Positions 47,301 through 57,347 of a DNA stretch of 64,000 nt are shown piece by piece (the stretch's first letter is position 1; each line of letters opens with the position of its first letter). The notes beneath the pieces are model-generated. The model worked only from the letters and a program-made list of their open reading frames with translations, was not told the DNA's origin and did not search any database. The position numbers and the translations under genes are program-made. The DNA lies in NCBI GenBank assembly GCA_963383645.1, contig OY726569.1:29544599-29608598 (forward strand), in the 5' to 3' direction. The DNA comes from Muscardinus avellanarius (taxonomy: Eukaryota > Chordata > Mammalia > Rodentia > Gliridae).

Positions 47301-47711
47301 AGTTTACACTCCACCACAGCTCTGAACCATTTTCGCAAGCATTTCTAGCTTTAGCCTCTATTCTTACACCCAAAGCCCAGTTCATCTGACATTTTCCACA
47401 ATTCCTCACCGCTCACAGAGTCCTCCTTTTCCACCGTGTAAGTGCCATTTCCAGTCCTCCTCCTCCTTTGCCTGCCTTTCAGTCCTCTCAACCAGACCTC
47501 AAAGCCCCCTGCTCCTTCCTCTTGCTCCAAGAAGCCTCAGGCATTCACAAACAACAGTAGCTTCTGACAACTGAACAGCTCCAGGGAAGCAAGGTCAGGC
47601 TACCAGAGTCAGGAATCCTACACATCTGACTGGGCCCCCGGCAGTCAGCCAGCTCCTGAGCAAAGCAGCAAGTTGTTCCTGCATGGGTCTCAAGGTAACA
47701 CCAGCTGCCTC

Positions 47712-47774
47712 TGACATCATGGAGGGAGGAACCCTGTCAGGTTGCCAAGGCAACGCCAGCAATTTATGACATCA
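47712..47774. promoter_or_regulatory. RFX X-box flanked by two CRE-like TGACATCA sites
   Basis: GTTGCCAAGGCAAC at 47741-47754 is a complete X-box: two inverted half-sites fitting GTNRCC and RGYAAC with a 2-base spacer, the type bound by RFX factors. TGACATCA, one base from the CRE TGACGTCA, occurs at 47712-47719 and again at 47767-47774. A further half-site-like word, AAGGTAACACC, lies just upstream near 47695. RFX and CREB/ATF sites often work together. Activity here is inference. Confidence 0.55.
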
Positions 47775-47958
47775 GAGGCTCGAGGTCTTTGGTTCTCAGG
47801 GGGGCCAGGAAGATTCAAGTTCCTGTCAATTGAAGTAAATGGGAATTCTACTTTTTCATCTCCCTGCCTGTGTTCTCCTGGCTTGGGAATGAAATGCAAA
47901 GGCCTCTGCTGGGATAGTGAGTGATGAGGCCAATGCAACGGATGCTAGTGAGGATCTC

Positions 47959-48016
47959 TCTCTCTCTCTCTCTCTCTCTCCCTCCCTCCCTCCCTCCCTC
48001 CCTCCCTCCCTCCCTC
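47959..48016 (+). repeat. (CT)n(CCCT)n microsatellite
   Basis: A CT run passes into CCCT units on the plus strand, giving a pure polypyrimidine tract of about 58 bases. Confidence 0.9.
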
Positions 48017-48879
48017 CACCTCTGTTCTTTCTCTCCCTCATGGTTTTGGGGGCCCAGTGGTATTTCTGCTATGCCTCCCCTCCCCCCAGAGCTCTCTTTG
48101 CATCAGTCCTGCTGTGTCCTCCTCACACCAGAGGCATTTGTTTCCTTTGATACCTCATCCTCTCCTCTTTCCCCTATCCAGCTCAGTGCAGCACTGATCT
48201 GCTTCAGCACTCCTGCCTTTGCCATCCATTTACCTTCGTTGTACAACACTCTTTTTCCATCTTGTCAATTCCTCCCTTCTACCACCTTACCATTGTATTC
48301 ACTTCATATTGCCTTTCTGTTTATCTCCTTTTTAGGAATATTCTATCATTTCTCTTTTCTTCTGTACAGCTATTAACTCTTTATTCTCAATTTTTTCATT
48401 AATCACTCCTCAGTTCCTCTTCCCCCTATTCTGTATAGATTTTCTTCCCTTCCTTTGCGCGTCCCTCACGTCATACATTTCTCTACTCCATGTGTTTACT
48501 GCACCCAGCCTCCCCTTCCCTTCTGTAATTCTGTTCACCTCTGAAATCCTCCATCACCTCCCATATCTACCTCCTCTTTTTACTCTTCCAAGCTCCTGAG
48601 GTCTGGGAAGACAATGATGGGCTTAAAATCAAGATAAACTCTCCAGATCCTTTATCCACCCTTACCACTCTTCAGGCCAAATGAACCTGGCCCCTTGCAT
48701 AAGATAGCTTCTCTCACAATAATAAAAACTGCCTCAGAGAGAATGGTGCTGAATCCAAATAGATAATAGCAGGGCCCAGGAGGAAGATGAATTTAAAAGT
48801 GAAGAAAAAGCCACTAATATCTAGAATGAACTGAAGGATGGGGGCCAACCAGGCAGGGTGGAGCTTAGAGTCCTAGAGA

Positions 48880-48995
48880 ACGTTCCCTTACGAAATCAAA
48901 GTTGACAGTTAACTGACATAATGGCACTGATTGATGAAGGGGTTATATGCCCCTGGAAGCCCATTAAATTGATTTCTTGGCCTATTTATATGCCT
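48880..48995. promoter_or_regulatory. Candidate AT-rich intronic element
   Basis: This is repeat-free sequence with AGTTGACAGTTAACTGACA, TGATTGATGAAGG, CATTAAATTGATTTC and CCTATTTATATGCC, the last close to a MEF2-type site. Its AT-rich motifs resemble those of developmental enhancers, but no conservation can be shown here. Confidence 0.25.
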
Positions 48996-49427
48996 TCACA
49001 AACCATATCCCCCACTTCTCCCAGCCCCCTGCTTGTGGTATCTTCTGCTGTTGAGGTCAAAATACTGGTAAAGGGATAAAAGATGAAAGAAACTTAGGGT
49101 GATCAAGGTGAAAAAGGGCAGATGATTGGAACAAAGATGGAGAATAAGCAAGGGAGATCGTCATGGGCTATAGGGATAGAAAAAAGGTGCAATAAAATGG
49201 GGAAATGAAAAAATTACAATGGTAAAGTGGGGGAAGGGAGAAATATTAAGTCAGCAGGGAAGAGGTTAGTGGTGGAAAACACCTAGAAAGACAGGAGACT
49301 GGAAGGTGAGGTCCTGATGGGGGAGACAGGCACATGGCAACAGGGACAGTCAACAACACTAGGAAGTTCCAAAGCTTCCCTGGTAAAGGTGGAAGAGCAG
49401 GCGTCCTGGCATCCCGAAAAGGCACTG

Positions 49428-49429
<2 letters not shown>

Positions 49430-49477
<48 letters not shown>
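49430..49477 (+). repeat. (GT)n microsatellite
   Basis: A pure GT array of about 24 units in unique sequence of intron 1. Confidence 0.95.
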
Positions 49478-49478
<1 letters not shown>

Positions 49479-50144
49479 GGCATGCCCCAACCCCTACTCT
49501 TCAGGCCCCTGACCAGGGAGTTCCACAATCATGGCTGATAAGCAAACTCCAAGGTGGCACGAAAAGGCCGCGCATAGGGAAGTACCCTGAAGGAGAGGGC
49601 ATGGAGTACTAGGCAGCAGAACAGTCAGGCAGCCAAGACGTGACACATGTGACAGGGACACCGGGAGAGAGGCTCGCTGAGGTGGGAAGGGTCACGGCAG
49701 ACAGTGACACACAGAACCCGAGGAGGATGGAGTGGCAGGCAGGCGAAGATCGGCAAAGCCATGGCAGGGGCACCTGGGCTGAGGTCAGTGGGGCTGCAGG
49801 CACGGCAGAAGCATGGTCCAGAGATAAAAAATGATAGGGTTACTCAGAGAGGGGCAGACTAGACTCTCAGGCGACGGAGAGTCGGGGTGGGGGGAGCAGA
49901 GCAGACACGCTTCACCTTGAATGGGGCTTCCCTCACCTACTCGCACCTTTTCAAAGAAGAAAAAAAAAAACTCAACTTCAGGCAAAAACGAAGATCGAGG
50001 ATATTCACGTTCCCTCCCATCCCGCACCCTGGCGCGTTAGCCCATCCATCAGCCCTCCGCCGCCTTCCTCCCCCATCCCGCAGCCGGCGGGGGGCCGCCG
50101 AGACCCCGGCCCTGCGGGCTGACAGCTCCAGCCCCCGCACTCAC

Positions 50145-50750
50145 CCGCCTCCCCTGCCCTCCGGGAGCCCGAGCAGCGCGGCGCGGTCCGTCTAGGCTCT
50201 GGCCGCCCGCCGTCTGTCCGGCTGGCCCTGCCTTCCCCTTCCCGGCTCTCCCTCCGCCCTGCATCCCTCTCCCCCAGGCCCGCTCGCACGCCTCTCCCCG
50301 CGCCGGCCCCTCCGCCCCGGCTCCCCGGCCGTCGGTCCGTCCGTCCGGGCCCCCTCCCCCAGCCCCTTCCCAGCCCTCTCCGTCCCCTCCAGCGGCTGTC
50401 TCCGAGCGCCTCCTCTTCCCTCGTCTCGAGCTTCCAAAGAGCAAGGAAGGGAAGAAGAGTGAGAGGAGAGAAAAAAAACCAACCCAGCAGCATCGGAAAT
50501 CGATGCACTTACACCTCAGCTGGAAGCAGGGACGGGAGTCGAACCGCGGCCGCCGAGCAGCGCGAGGCGGGAGGGGAGGGGGCGGCTCTTGGAAGGGACT
50601 TCTCCGATGTGTTGATTCCTTTTTTTCCCCTCCTCCTCCCTCCCTCCAGCGCTCGCTCCGGGGCGTCGGGGACGGAGGTGGAAAAAATAAATAAATAAAT
50701 TCACGGCGGTGAGGGAAGTGAAGGAAAATAATCAATGCTATTTGGCTGCG
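50145..50750 (-). other. Candidate non-coding first exon of ZFHX2
   Basis: The downstream edge rests on the GTGAGT donor on the minus strand at 50144-50139. The upstream edge is only a guess within the CpG island. Minus-strand frames in this stretch are Arg/Gly-rich translations of CpG-rich DNA, not likely proteins. Confidence 0.4.
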
Positions 50751-50819
50751 GCTGAAGTGTTTTCCCGGCTTCGTGAGGGGGTTTCCATTGATTCACCCTG
50801 GGCACTCGCTCGCTCCCTG

Positions 50820-50888
50820 CCTCCTCCTCCTCCTCGCCCTCCTCCTCCTCCTCCTCCTCCTCCTCCTCCTCCTCCTCCTCCTCCTCTT
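50820..50888 (+). repeat. (CTC)n trinucleotide tract in the CpG island
   Basis: About twenty CTC/CCT units, broken by single CTCG steps near 50836 and 50889, form a polypurine (GAG)n on the ZFHX2-sense strand just upstream of or within its 5' UTR. A coding reading would give polyglutamate, but no gene frame supports that. Confidence 0.85.
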
Positions 50889-51010
50889 CGCCCTCACTCC
50901 TCCGCCTCATTCACTGGCTGGAGCCCAGGCGTCCCACACAATGGAATAATCAATACCCAGGCGCCCGGGGCGGCCCCACTGAGCAGGTGCAGCGGCCCGC
51001 CCGCCGCGGC

Positions 51011-51029
51011 GCATGCCGGGAGTTGTAGT
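51011..51029 (-). promoter_or_regulatory. ZNF143/THAP11-type site at the ZFHX2 promoter
   Basis: Read on the minus strand this is ACTACAACTCCCGGCATGC, an almost exact match to the long ZNF143 (SBS2) promoter motif ACTACAATTCCCAGCATGC as I know it. Such sites usually lie within about 100-200 bases of start sites in CpG promoters. Confidence 0.7.
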
Positions 51030-51134
51030 CCGCCGTCCCCCTCCCCCGCGCGGAGCCCGCCCAGCAGCCCGGCCCCGCCGCGCCCCGCCTCCCCGCCCTG
51101 ACTCGGGATCCGCCGGCCCGCGGGAGGGCAGGTC

Positions 51135-51430
51135 CCTTTAAACTCGTTCCCATCTCCTCTTCCTGCCTGCAGGAACCATACGTGTGTTTTGTTGTCTTCT
51201 TTCAGATCAGCTCTAGAACAAGCTCTGGCAGCAACCATCTTCCCAGAGCTGCCTGAGGCCTATTTCTCTTTTTCACTCCTTTCTGCCTTGTTCACTCTTT
51301 TACAGCAATGACTCAGTCTCCAAGGGCTTCTGTCTCCTCTGGGAGTGGGGGTGGAGTCATACACTCCCCTGAGTTGGGTAGGGGGAGGAGAGGGTCTGGT
51401 CCCTCTTTGGTTTAGTAACTCTATAATAAT
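51135..51430. other. Spacer between the two promoters, unique
   Basis: This is unique sequence between the ZFHX2 CpG island and the MIR copies; nothing recognised. Confidence 0.5.
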
Positions 51431-51431
51431 T

Positions 51432-51900
51432 TTTAAGAGTTATTGAGTGTAAGGAGACAGTTCCAAGCACTTTTACATATATCTGCCTATTTATTTCTGG
51501 CAACGCTATGAAGTAAATACTTGTAGTCCCATTTTACAGCTGAGGAAATAACACAATTAACTAGCCCAAGGTCACCTGACCAATAAACAACAGCACCAGG
51601 ATTCAAGCCTCAGCGGCTGGCTGCCTAGCCCACATTAGTTGCTAAAGCCTACTTTCAAACAGTACGACCCCCCTGAAGTTGGGGGGGGGCTAACATTTTG
51701 GGTTTCTACTAAATGACAGTTTGTTCCTGCATCCTCACATAACTGTGAGGCAGTACACATTTTACCAATGAAAAAGCAGAGTCTCAGGGAGGTGGAGTGG
51801 CCTGCTCAAAGCCAACTGTCTAAAAAGCGAGGCTGAGAGTCAACCCCAGGTCTTCCTGTCTCTGGAGTCTAGATTTTCCATTCCATTAAGCTGTTGTCTC
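51432..51900 (-). repeat. Two MIR SINE copies, reverse orientation
   Basis: The first (51432-51655) has cccattttacagctgaggaaa, cccaaggtcacctg and ggattcaagcc. The second (about 51710-51890) has attttaccaatgaaaaagcag and ggctgagagtcaaccccagg. Both follow the reverse MIR consensus. Confidence 0.7.
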
Positions 51901-51904
51901 TGCT

Positions 51905-52356
51905 TCACTAGATTGGCCCTTAGATGACACAGAAAATACTAAGTCTTCTTCCTGGGTCAACAGGATGCATGACATGCAGGCCAGAGAGGAGTTGGGATCT
52001 GGGGTCTGTTCCCTCCCTGCCCAATGGTGCCTGGCTTTGGGTGGGGAAGGATACATCCAAGACATCCCAAGATCAAGATACTGTGTCTGTAAACCAGCGA
52101 CCTCCCCGCAGCATTTCCCACTGCTCAGGTGTTTCTAGGTATGGAGAACCTGGCACTTCTCACTCCTCACAGAACCCAGGGAGTTGACAATATCCTCCCC
52201 CAGTGGCTCAGTTACAGTTAAGGTTTATAGATAACCACAGTCCAAAGAGGGAGAAGACGAAGGAGCCTTCTCTATTTGGTCTCCCAAAGCAGTCAGGGGG
52301 TCACTCCCATGTCTTCCTGTATTTTAAATGCACGTTGAGTATTTTTCCTACTGCTG

Positions 52357-52360
<4 letters not shown>
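51905..52360. other. Unique spacer sequence
   Basis: No exon or repeat recognised between the MIR copies and the poly-A run. Confidence 0.5.
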
Positions 52361-52361
<1 letters not shown>

Positions 52362-52394
<33 letters not shown>

Positions 52395-52690
52395 TGCTCA
52401 GTGACTGCTGGAAACTGACTCCTCCTCAGTCTGACACTCAAGGCCATTTTTAACCTGCCCCTCAAATGCTTTTTTTTTTTTTTTCTTTTCCAGTACTTGG
52501 GATGGAACCCAGGGATATTCTACCTCCAAGCTACACCCTCAGCCCTATTTTTAATTCCTTATTTCGAAAACAGGTTCTCACTAAATTGCAGAGGGCCTAA
52601 GTTGTTGAGGCTGGCTATGAAGAGCCTAGGGTCCTCCGGTTTCAGATTCCAAAATATTGGGGTTACGAGCGTGCGTGGTTACGCCTGGTC
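52362..52690. repeat. Poly-A run and a minus-strand SINE
   Basis: About 31 A residues lie at 52362-52392. A minus-strand composite SINE lies at about 52490-52690 (gggatggaacccaggg to gcgtgcgtggttacgcctgg). Confidence 0.8.
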
Positions 52691-53194
52691 TCCCTCAGAT
52701 GCTTTTCTAATCTCATCTGTTTTCATCCTGGCCAGGTGCTCCCCAATTTCTGGATCTTTGCTCATGTTGTTCCTGTCTCCACTTCGGGTCTTCAACTGAT
52801 GAGATGCCACCACAGCTTTAGTTCCCATTCAGAATTTCACATCCTCCTCTGCCAGAAAGTTTCCTGTCCACCTATACCCTGAACATTTTAAGACCCCCTC
52901 TAAAACTCCAGAGTAGCTAAACTGGACTTAACACCCTACCTGCACCTCGGACCCCACCTCTCCGCCCCGCCCCGCCCCAGCCCGTGGCCACCGGCCTGCA
53001 CTTAACGGGCTACCATAATAGTTAAATATCTACTGGGCAGTGTCTGAATGTGGCTGGTGTTTTAGGCCCAATGCCTATGTTGGGAGGGGGTTGGAGACTG
53101 GGGCCTCAGCTCCTTGCACCCGACACCCCGCACGGCCCTGCCATCCCAGTTCAGCTTTAGGTAGAGACCTGCTGGCACTAATTGCAGCTTTCCG

Positions 53195-53208
53195 GTCACC
53201 ATAGCGAC
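53195..53208 (+). promoter_or_regulatory. RFX-like X-box in the THTPA promoter
   Basis: GTCACCATAGCGAC resembles the RFX consensus GTTGCCATGGCAAC at most positions. It lies 34 bases upstream of the ZNF143 motif. The match is imperfect. Confidence 0.35.
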
Positions 53209-53241
53209 GGGTGGGGAGCGTAGGCGAGGCCTCCTTCTGGA

Positions 53242-53260
53242 ACTACAACTCCCATCATGC
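53242..53260 (+). promoter_or_regulatory. ZNF143/THAP11-type site at the THTPA promoter
   Basis: ACTACAACTCCCATCATGC is a close match to the long ZNF143 motif, in plus orientation. It mirrors the minus-strand site at 51011-51029. Confidence 0.75.
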
Positions 53261-53982
53261 ACCGGCCCCGGGCGCCGGGCTCGGTGTGAGGCCTGAGACC
53301 TCGGCGGACCCGGGACTCCAGCAGGGACAGGGATGAGGCGCCGAGCTCCCGGGGGCGGTCCTGCTCCCCAGCACACCGTGGGGATCGCAATTGCTCTTAA
53401 CCTAACAGGCCCTCCGGGTCCGGCCTGCCCTCGGCACCGCCACCGTGGGCCTAATATGGCCGCTGGTGCTGGGACCGGCCGAGCGCCCAGTGGCCGGGCT
53501 GAGGTCCAGGACCAGCGACGGCTCCCGGCATTCCTCGCGGGAGCGGTGTGGGCTCCCTTCCCCCATCGCCGGGTCCGCGAGCGGGACACCCTCGGGTTTG
53601 AGGTGAGACCCGAGGCTGTGGTGGTGGAGAAGGGCGGGTCATCCCGGGCAGTAAGCCACTGGCCTGGGGTAGCAAGGGGTAGAGAGGGGGCGCTTAAAGT
53701 CCATCTGCAAGATGGCTTTCTTTCTAGGGAGCCCTTTGGGTTGCGGACATCATGGGTAGTGTAATGGATTTAACTGGAGACCTGTCACTGATGCAGAAAC
53801 TTAAAAAACTGCGCAGGTAGGGCCTTGCATCATTGAAGTAGAGTCCGCCCTGCGACTCAGTGTATCTGTCTCCTAAGTTAACTCAGGGCTCCGATCTTTG
53901 CTTAATTGTCCTGCAGGCTGATCATCCTGGATGCCCTCAGAGAATCACAGAATGTTTGTTGCAAATGTTTGTTGCAGGTAGC

Positions 53983-54529
53983 ATGGCCCAGGGTTTGATT
54001 GAGGTGGAGCGAAAGTTCACGCCAGGGCCTGGCACAGAGGAACGCCTTCAGGAGTTGGGGGGCACCCTGGAGCACCGGGCCACCTTCAGAGACACCTACT
54101 ATGATACTCCGGAGCTGAGCCTCATGCGGTCTGACCACTGGCTGCGACAACGAGAGGGTAGTGGATGGGAGTTCAAATGTCCTGGGACAGCTGGTATCTC
54201 AGGACCCCACACTGAATACCTGGAACTCACATCTGAACCTGCAATTGTGGCCAAGCTGTGTGAAGTGCTGGGGGCTGAAGATCTGGGTGTGGGAGATGTG
54301 GCTGCTGTGCTAGGTGCGCTGGGGTTGCAGGAAGTAGCTAGTTTCGTGACTAAGAGGAGTGCCTGGAAGCTGGTGTTCTCTGGAGCTGATGAAGAGAAGC
54401 CGCTGCTTAGGGTGGACCTGGATACAGCTGACTTTGGCTACGCAGTGGGTGAGGTAGAAGCCCTGGTGCATGAGGAGACTGAAGTACCAACTGCTCTAGA
54501 GAAAATTAACAGACTCAGCAGCATGCTAG
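53983..54529 (+). CDS. THTPA: THTPA coding exon 1 (residues 1-183)
   Basis: This exon carries nearly the whole CYTH tunnel: the ExExK start, the basic W53-R55-R57 and K65 strand, R125, the R143-D145-D147 strand and E157-E159. It ends with one base of codon 183. Confidence 0.95.
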
Positions 54530-56453
54530 GTGAGGGAGGCCGGTAGTGTTTCCCTGATCCGCACTTTACTTTCTGCCTTGCCCTTCCAGCACTGGGCCTT
54601 GTCATGCTAGGCAAGCACTCTACCACTGACCCCTTTCCTTTCTCACTGGACCAGAGGATTTCTGGATAATTTCTGTAACAGGAATTGTTTTAGCAGTTTT
54701 CTAGAGGACACAGTTTGCTCATGGTTCTATCTAATCACTTCCTAACTGGGTGTGGTGGCCCACACTGGTAATCCCAGCATTTGGGAGGCTGAGACAGGAG
54801 GATCACGGTTCATGGACAGCTTCAGCTACTTAGTGAGGCCCTTTGCAACTCAGTGAAACCCGGTTTCAAAAATAAATGATTAAGAAAATATGCCTGGGAA
54901 TGTAGCTCTGAGGTAGAATCCTCCTGGGTTCCATACTCAGTACCACCCCCCCCAAAAAAAAAAACCACTTCCTCTTTTATAGTAGCTGTCAAACTTAGGT
55001 TTAATCCTTCTGTGTTTCTGATCTTCATCCCAGTAATTGTCTCAGTTCTTATGCCCCTGGCCAGGTCTCCTTCAGTTCCATTTGTCTGTTCTCTGCTTTA
55101 ACCTTTCCTTCTCTCAAACATTTTTCTTTCTTTTTTGGTATAGGAATGGAATCCAGGGCATTCTACTTCCAAGCTATACCTCCAGCCCCCTTTTCTTTAA
55201 AGTTTTTGTGGTACTGTAGATTGAACCCAGGGGCATTCTACCTCCGAGCTACACCCTTAGCCCTATTTTATTCCTTATTTTGAAACAGGATCTCACAAAG
55301 TTGTAGAGAGCCTCACAAATTTCTGAGGGTGGATGAGAACCTGCAATTCTCCTGTCTCAGTCTCCCAAGTCCTAGGATTACAGGCATGGGCCACCAGGCC
55401 TAGTACAAACTTTTTATACCTCTTGGCTTTGAGTAGATGAGCTTAATGGGGTAAGCTCTGCAGACTTTTCTGTTCCCTTGGAGACAGCTCATCCACACAT
55501 GTATGGGGGTTGTGTACCCCCAAAAGGGCCTACCATCCCTGGGATGCTGTTTGAACGTCCTCAGCAACTGTACACCCAGCTTCCTGCTGTAGGCTCAGCA
55601 TGCAGCTGGGCACTAACAATAGATACTGGCAATGGACAGTTCCAGAGGGGAGAATTCTAGAACCCACCCCACAGCTTCTTTCCTCTCTGCACAGCCCTTG
55701 GTTTCTCTCTTCTGGGCACATCTCTGCATGTGCTTCCTTACCAAGCTAATGAGCATTTGCCTACTTAGATGGGCTTTTGTCTTGACTGGGGGACAGTGCT
55801 TAACTGAAATGAATCGATGTTGAGGCATCTTCTGTCTTCTTTTTTTTAAATATTTTTTTGGTGGTACTGGGGGTGGAACCCAGAGGCTTTCTACCTCTGG
55901 GCTATACTCCCAGACCCATTTTTTTTTTGTATTTTATTTGGAAACAGGGTCTCACTAAGTAGCTGAGTCTGGCTTCAAACCTGCGCGATCCTCCTGTCTC
56001 CGCTTCCCAAGTGCGGGGATTACAAGCTTGCGCCACCATGCCCGGCAGGCATCTTCTATCTTCAGCAGCCGCATGCCTCTCCAGCATTCCTCCTCGCTGG
56101 AGAGGAGCATGTGTGGCTTCCCAGGCACGCCTAAGTGTGAAGTGGCTCTTTTAGGTCCCACTTCCACGGCCCAGTGAGGGAGCAGGTGGGCTATGGGAGC
56201 TGGCTGGATGTCATTTCGAATCTCAGTGCTACCTTGGAAGTAACTTTGGGGTCCTGGCTGGGTGGGCAGGGAGCAAAGTTAAAATGCATATGGCGGCTCT
56301 TTCCTCATTGTCCTTGTGCCCACAGGTGTGCCCGCCCAGGAGAAGGCACCCGCCAAGCTCATCGTGTACCTACAGCACTTCCGGCCTCAGGACTATCAGC
56401 GTCTACTAGAAGCTAACAGCTCCAGAGAGGCCACAGGGGACCCGACATCCTGA
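53983..56453 (+). CDS. THTPA: Thiamine triphosphatase (complete, two coding exons)
   Basis: This is the cytosolic enzyme that hydrolyses thiamine triphosphate to the diphosphate, a Mg-dependent member of the CYTH superfamily. Coding exons are 53983-54529 and 56326-56453 (224 residues; I recall 230 for human, the C-terminal tail being shorter here). The CYTH fold residues are all present: the ExExK signature as E7, E9 and K11 (IEVERKF), then W53, R55, R57, K65, R125, R143, D145, D147, E157, E159 and K193. The start was chosen at MAQGL, matching the family N terminus. An open frame extends 41 codons upstream, but that part lies before the acceptor (CAG at 53975-53977) and reads as intron. Exon 1 ends CTAG/GTGAGG and exon 2 begins after CCCACAG. 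Confidence 0.96.
54530..56325 (+). other. THTPA intron between the coding exons
   Basis: This is a GT-AG intron of 1796 bases. It holds an ID fragment (about 54600-54640), a plus-strand B1-dID (54738-54960), minus-strand SINEs (about 55140-55190, 55205-55400 and 55858-56047) and unique stretches between them (notably 55405-55850). No additional exon is evident. Confidence 0.8.
56326..56453 (+). CDS. THTPA: THTPA coding exon 2 (residues 183-224)
   Basis: The exon reads [16 protein letters not shown] and onward, including K193, and stops with TGA at 56451-56453 after a short, divergent Ser/Thr/Pro tail. Confidence 0.93.
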
Positions 56454-57165
56454 CGGCACCTTGGGCTAGGGGAGGTCACTTCCTGGAAGGGGAAGGGAAC
56501 TGGGTCCAACGGGCTCCACACCTGGGCTCCTGAGCCTCTTCCCTCTGTTGGTCCCTCCTCTCCCGCCAGCTCTGCCTGTTCTTTCGCCCTATCCTCAGCT
56601 ACCCTCCCTGAGCCCTCCCTGGCTGCCTCGTCTCCCTCATCCGTCAGATGCAATCTGTGGGCCGCCCCTCTCCCCTGGCCGCTAAGCAGCCTCCATTGAT
56701 TTCCGCTCGTGTTTATAGGATTTCCACTTAGCCGTGATCAGTAGTTAAGCACAGGAAAATCCCTTGCCACCCCCCCCCCCTTGGTCGATGCCATTGATTC
56801 TGCCAGCGGCTCCGAAACCGCCTTACAGCTGAGTTAGAGATGAGGGGAGGCAGCGGGGATTTCCCTGCCTTGGGGTATGGGAAACAGCAGCAGGGTGGGG
56901 AAATGGTTGGGAATTCCTGTTAGAAATCAGGGCATTCTGCCTTGATACTGCCACTGTGCCCAGCTCTGGCCCAAAGGGTAGAGTGCTTCCTGTGGCAGCT
57001 CAGGGCTGATCTGCTCCCTGACCTGGAAAGGGGCAGGAGGAAACTGGTTGTTAAGACAGGTTTCCAGGTCCCCAGGACGATTCCTGCTTCCTGGGGCCGC
57101 AGGCTCTTCCATTGCTGCTCTTCATACATATTTTCTACCTCAAATATATCCAAATATGGCTTTCT
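56454..57165 (+). other. THTPA 3' UTR and convergent gene ends
   Basis: No AATAAA or ATTAAA is found on the plus strand after the THTPA stop. The variant hexamer AATATA at 57143-57148 is followed by T/G-rich sequence (tttgtgggggagggtg near 57198) and is the best candidate signal. The stretch is free of SINEs. The end of the transcript is uncertain. Confidence 0.4.
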
Positions 57166-57178
57166 GCCCTCCTCAGGC

Positions 57179-57184
57179 TTTATT
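57179..57184 (-). terminator. AP1G2 poly(A) signal
   Basis: AATAAA on the minus strand lies 164 bases beyond the AP1G2 stop codon, giving a short 3' UTR that should end near 57160. Confidence 0.75.
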
Positions 57185-57347
57185 GAGCTTTCACTATTTG
57201 TGGGGGAGGGTGCAGACCCCCCACAGTTTCACAGTGGCAGAGCATGGCCAGAGTGCCACCTGCTGGTAGCCGTCAAGGGTGGGTTCTCTGCTGCTGGGAC
57301 CTCGGGCTTTGGAACACAGGAGGATTTCTGGCAGTGCATGGGGACAT

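Larger units (their letters stand above)
43965..49425. other. Long repeat-poor block in distal ZFHX2 intron 1
   Basis: About 5.4 kb is free of rodent SINEs, whereas SINEs occur every few hundred bases at 35.7-43.8 kb. It contains the candidate elements at 44245-44345, 47712-47774 and 48880-48990 and pyrimidine-rich stretches (44410-44720, 48005-48600). It also includes a 117-codon plus-strand frame at 45125-45478 with no recognised domain. No exon is supported. Depletion of insertions close to the promoter is consistent with dense regulatory sequence. Confidence 0.5.
50030..51130. promoter_or_regulatory. CpG island, probable ZFHX2 promoter and 5' UTR exon
   Basis: About 1.1 kb is strikingly rich in CpG and GC compared with both flanks, a hallmark of a housekeeping-type or developmental promoter. 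On the minus strand, a strong donor (GGCGG/GTGAGT, exon edge at 50145) fits the end of a non-coding ZFHX2 first exon that would splice to the acceptor at 28138. A ZNF143-type motif lies at 51011-51029. A (CTC)n tract lies at 50820-50888. The exact start site cannot be fixed, and ZFHX2 may also have a first exon nearer THTPA. Confidence 0.7.
53180..53620 (+). promoter_or_regulatory. CpG-rich THTPA promoter and first exon
   Basis: This stretch is GC- and CpG-rich. From upstream it shows an ETS-like ACCGGAAA (minus strand, 53189-53196), an RFX-like GTCACCATAGCGAC (53195-53208), a ZNF143-type motif (53242-53260) and a YY1-like ATATGGCCGC (near 53455). A strong donor (TTTGAG/GTGAGA, exon edge 53602) fits the end of a non-coding THTPA exon that would splice to the acceptor at 53975-53977. 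The start site is probably a little downstream of the ZNF143 motif. The divergent position relative to ZFHX2 leaves room for an additional minus-strand start here. Confidence 0.65.

Noticed and set aside
50049..50735. 228-codon minus-strand frame in the CpG island
   Set aside because: It is an Arg/Gly-rich translation of CpG-rich 5' UTR/promoter sequence and crosses the inferred splice donor.
50701..50910. Polyglutamate protein from the (GAG)n tract
   Set aside because: It is a direct reading of the trinucleotide repeat with no supporting gene structure. ZFHX2 translation clearly starts at 28087.
53860..53982. 41-codon N-terminal extension of THTPA
   Set aside because: It is open in frame, but upstream of a good splice acceptor, and the family N terminus is [12 protein letters not shown].
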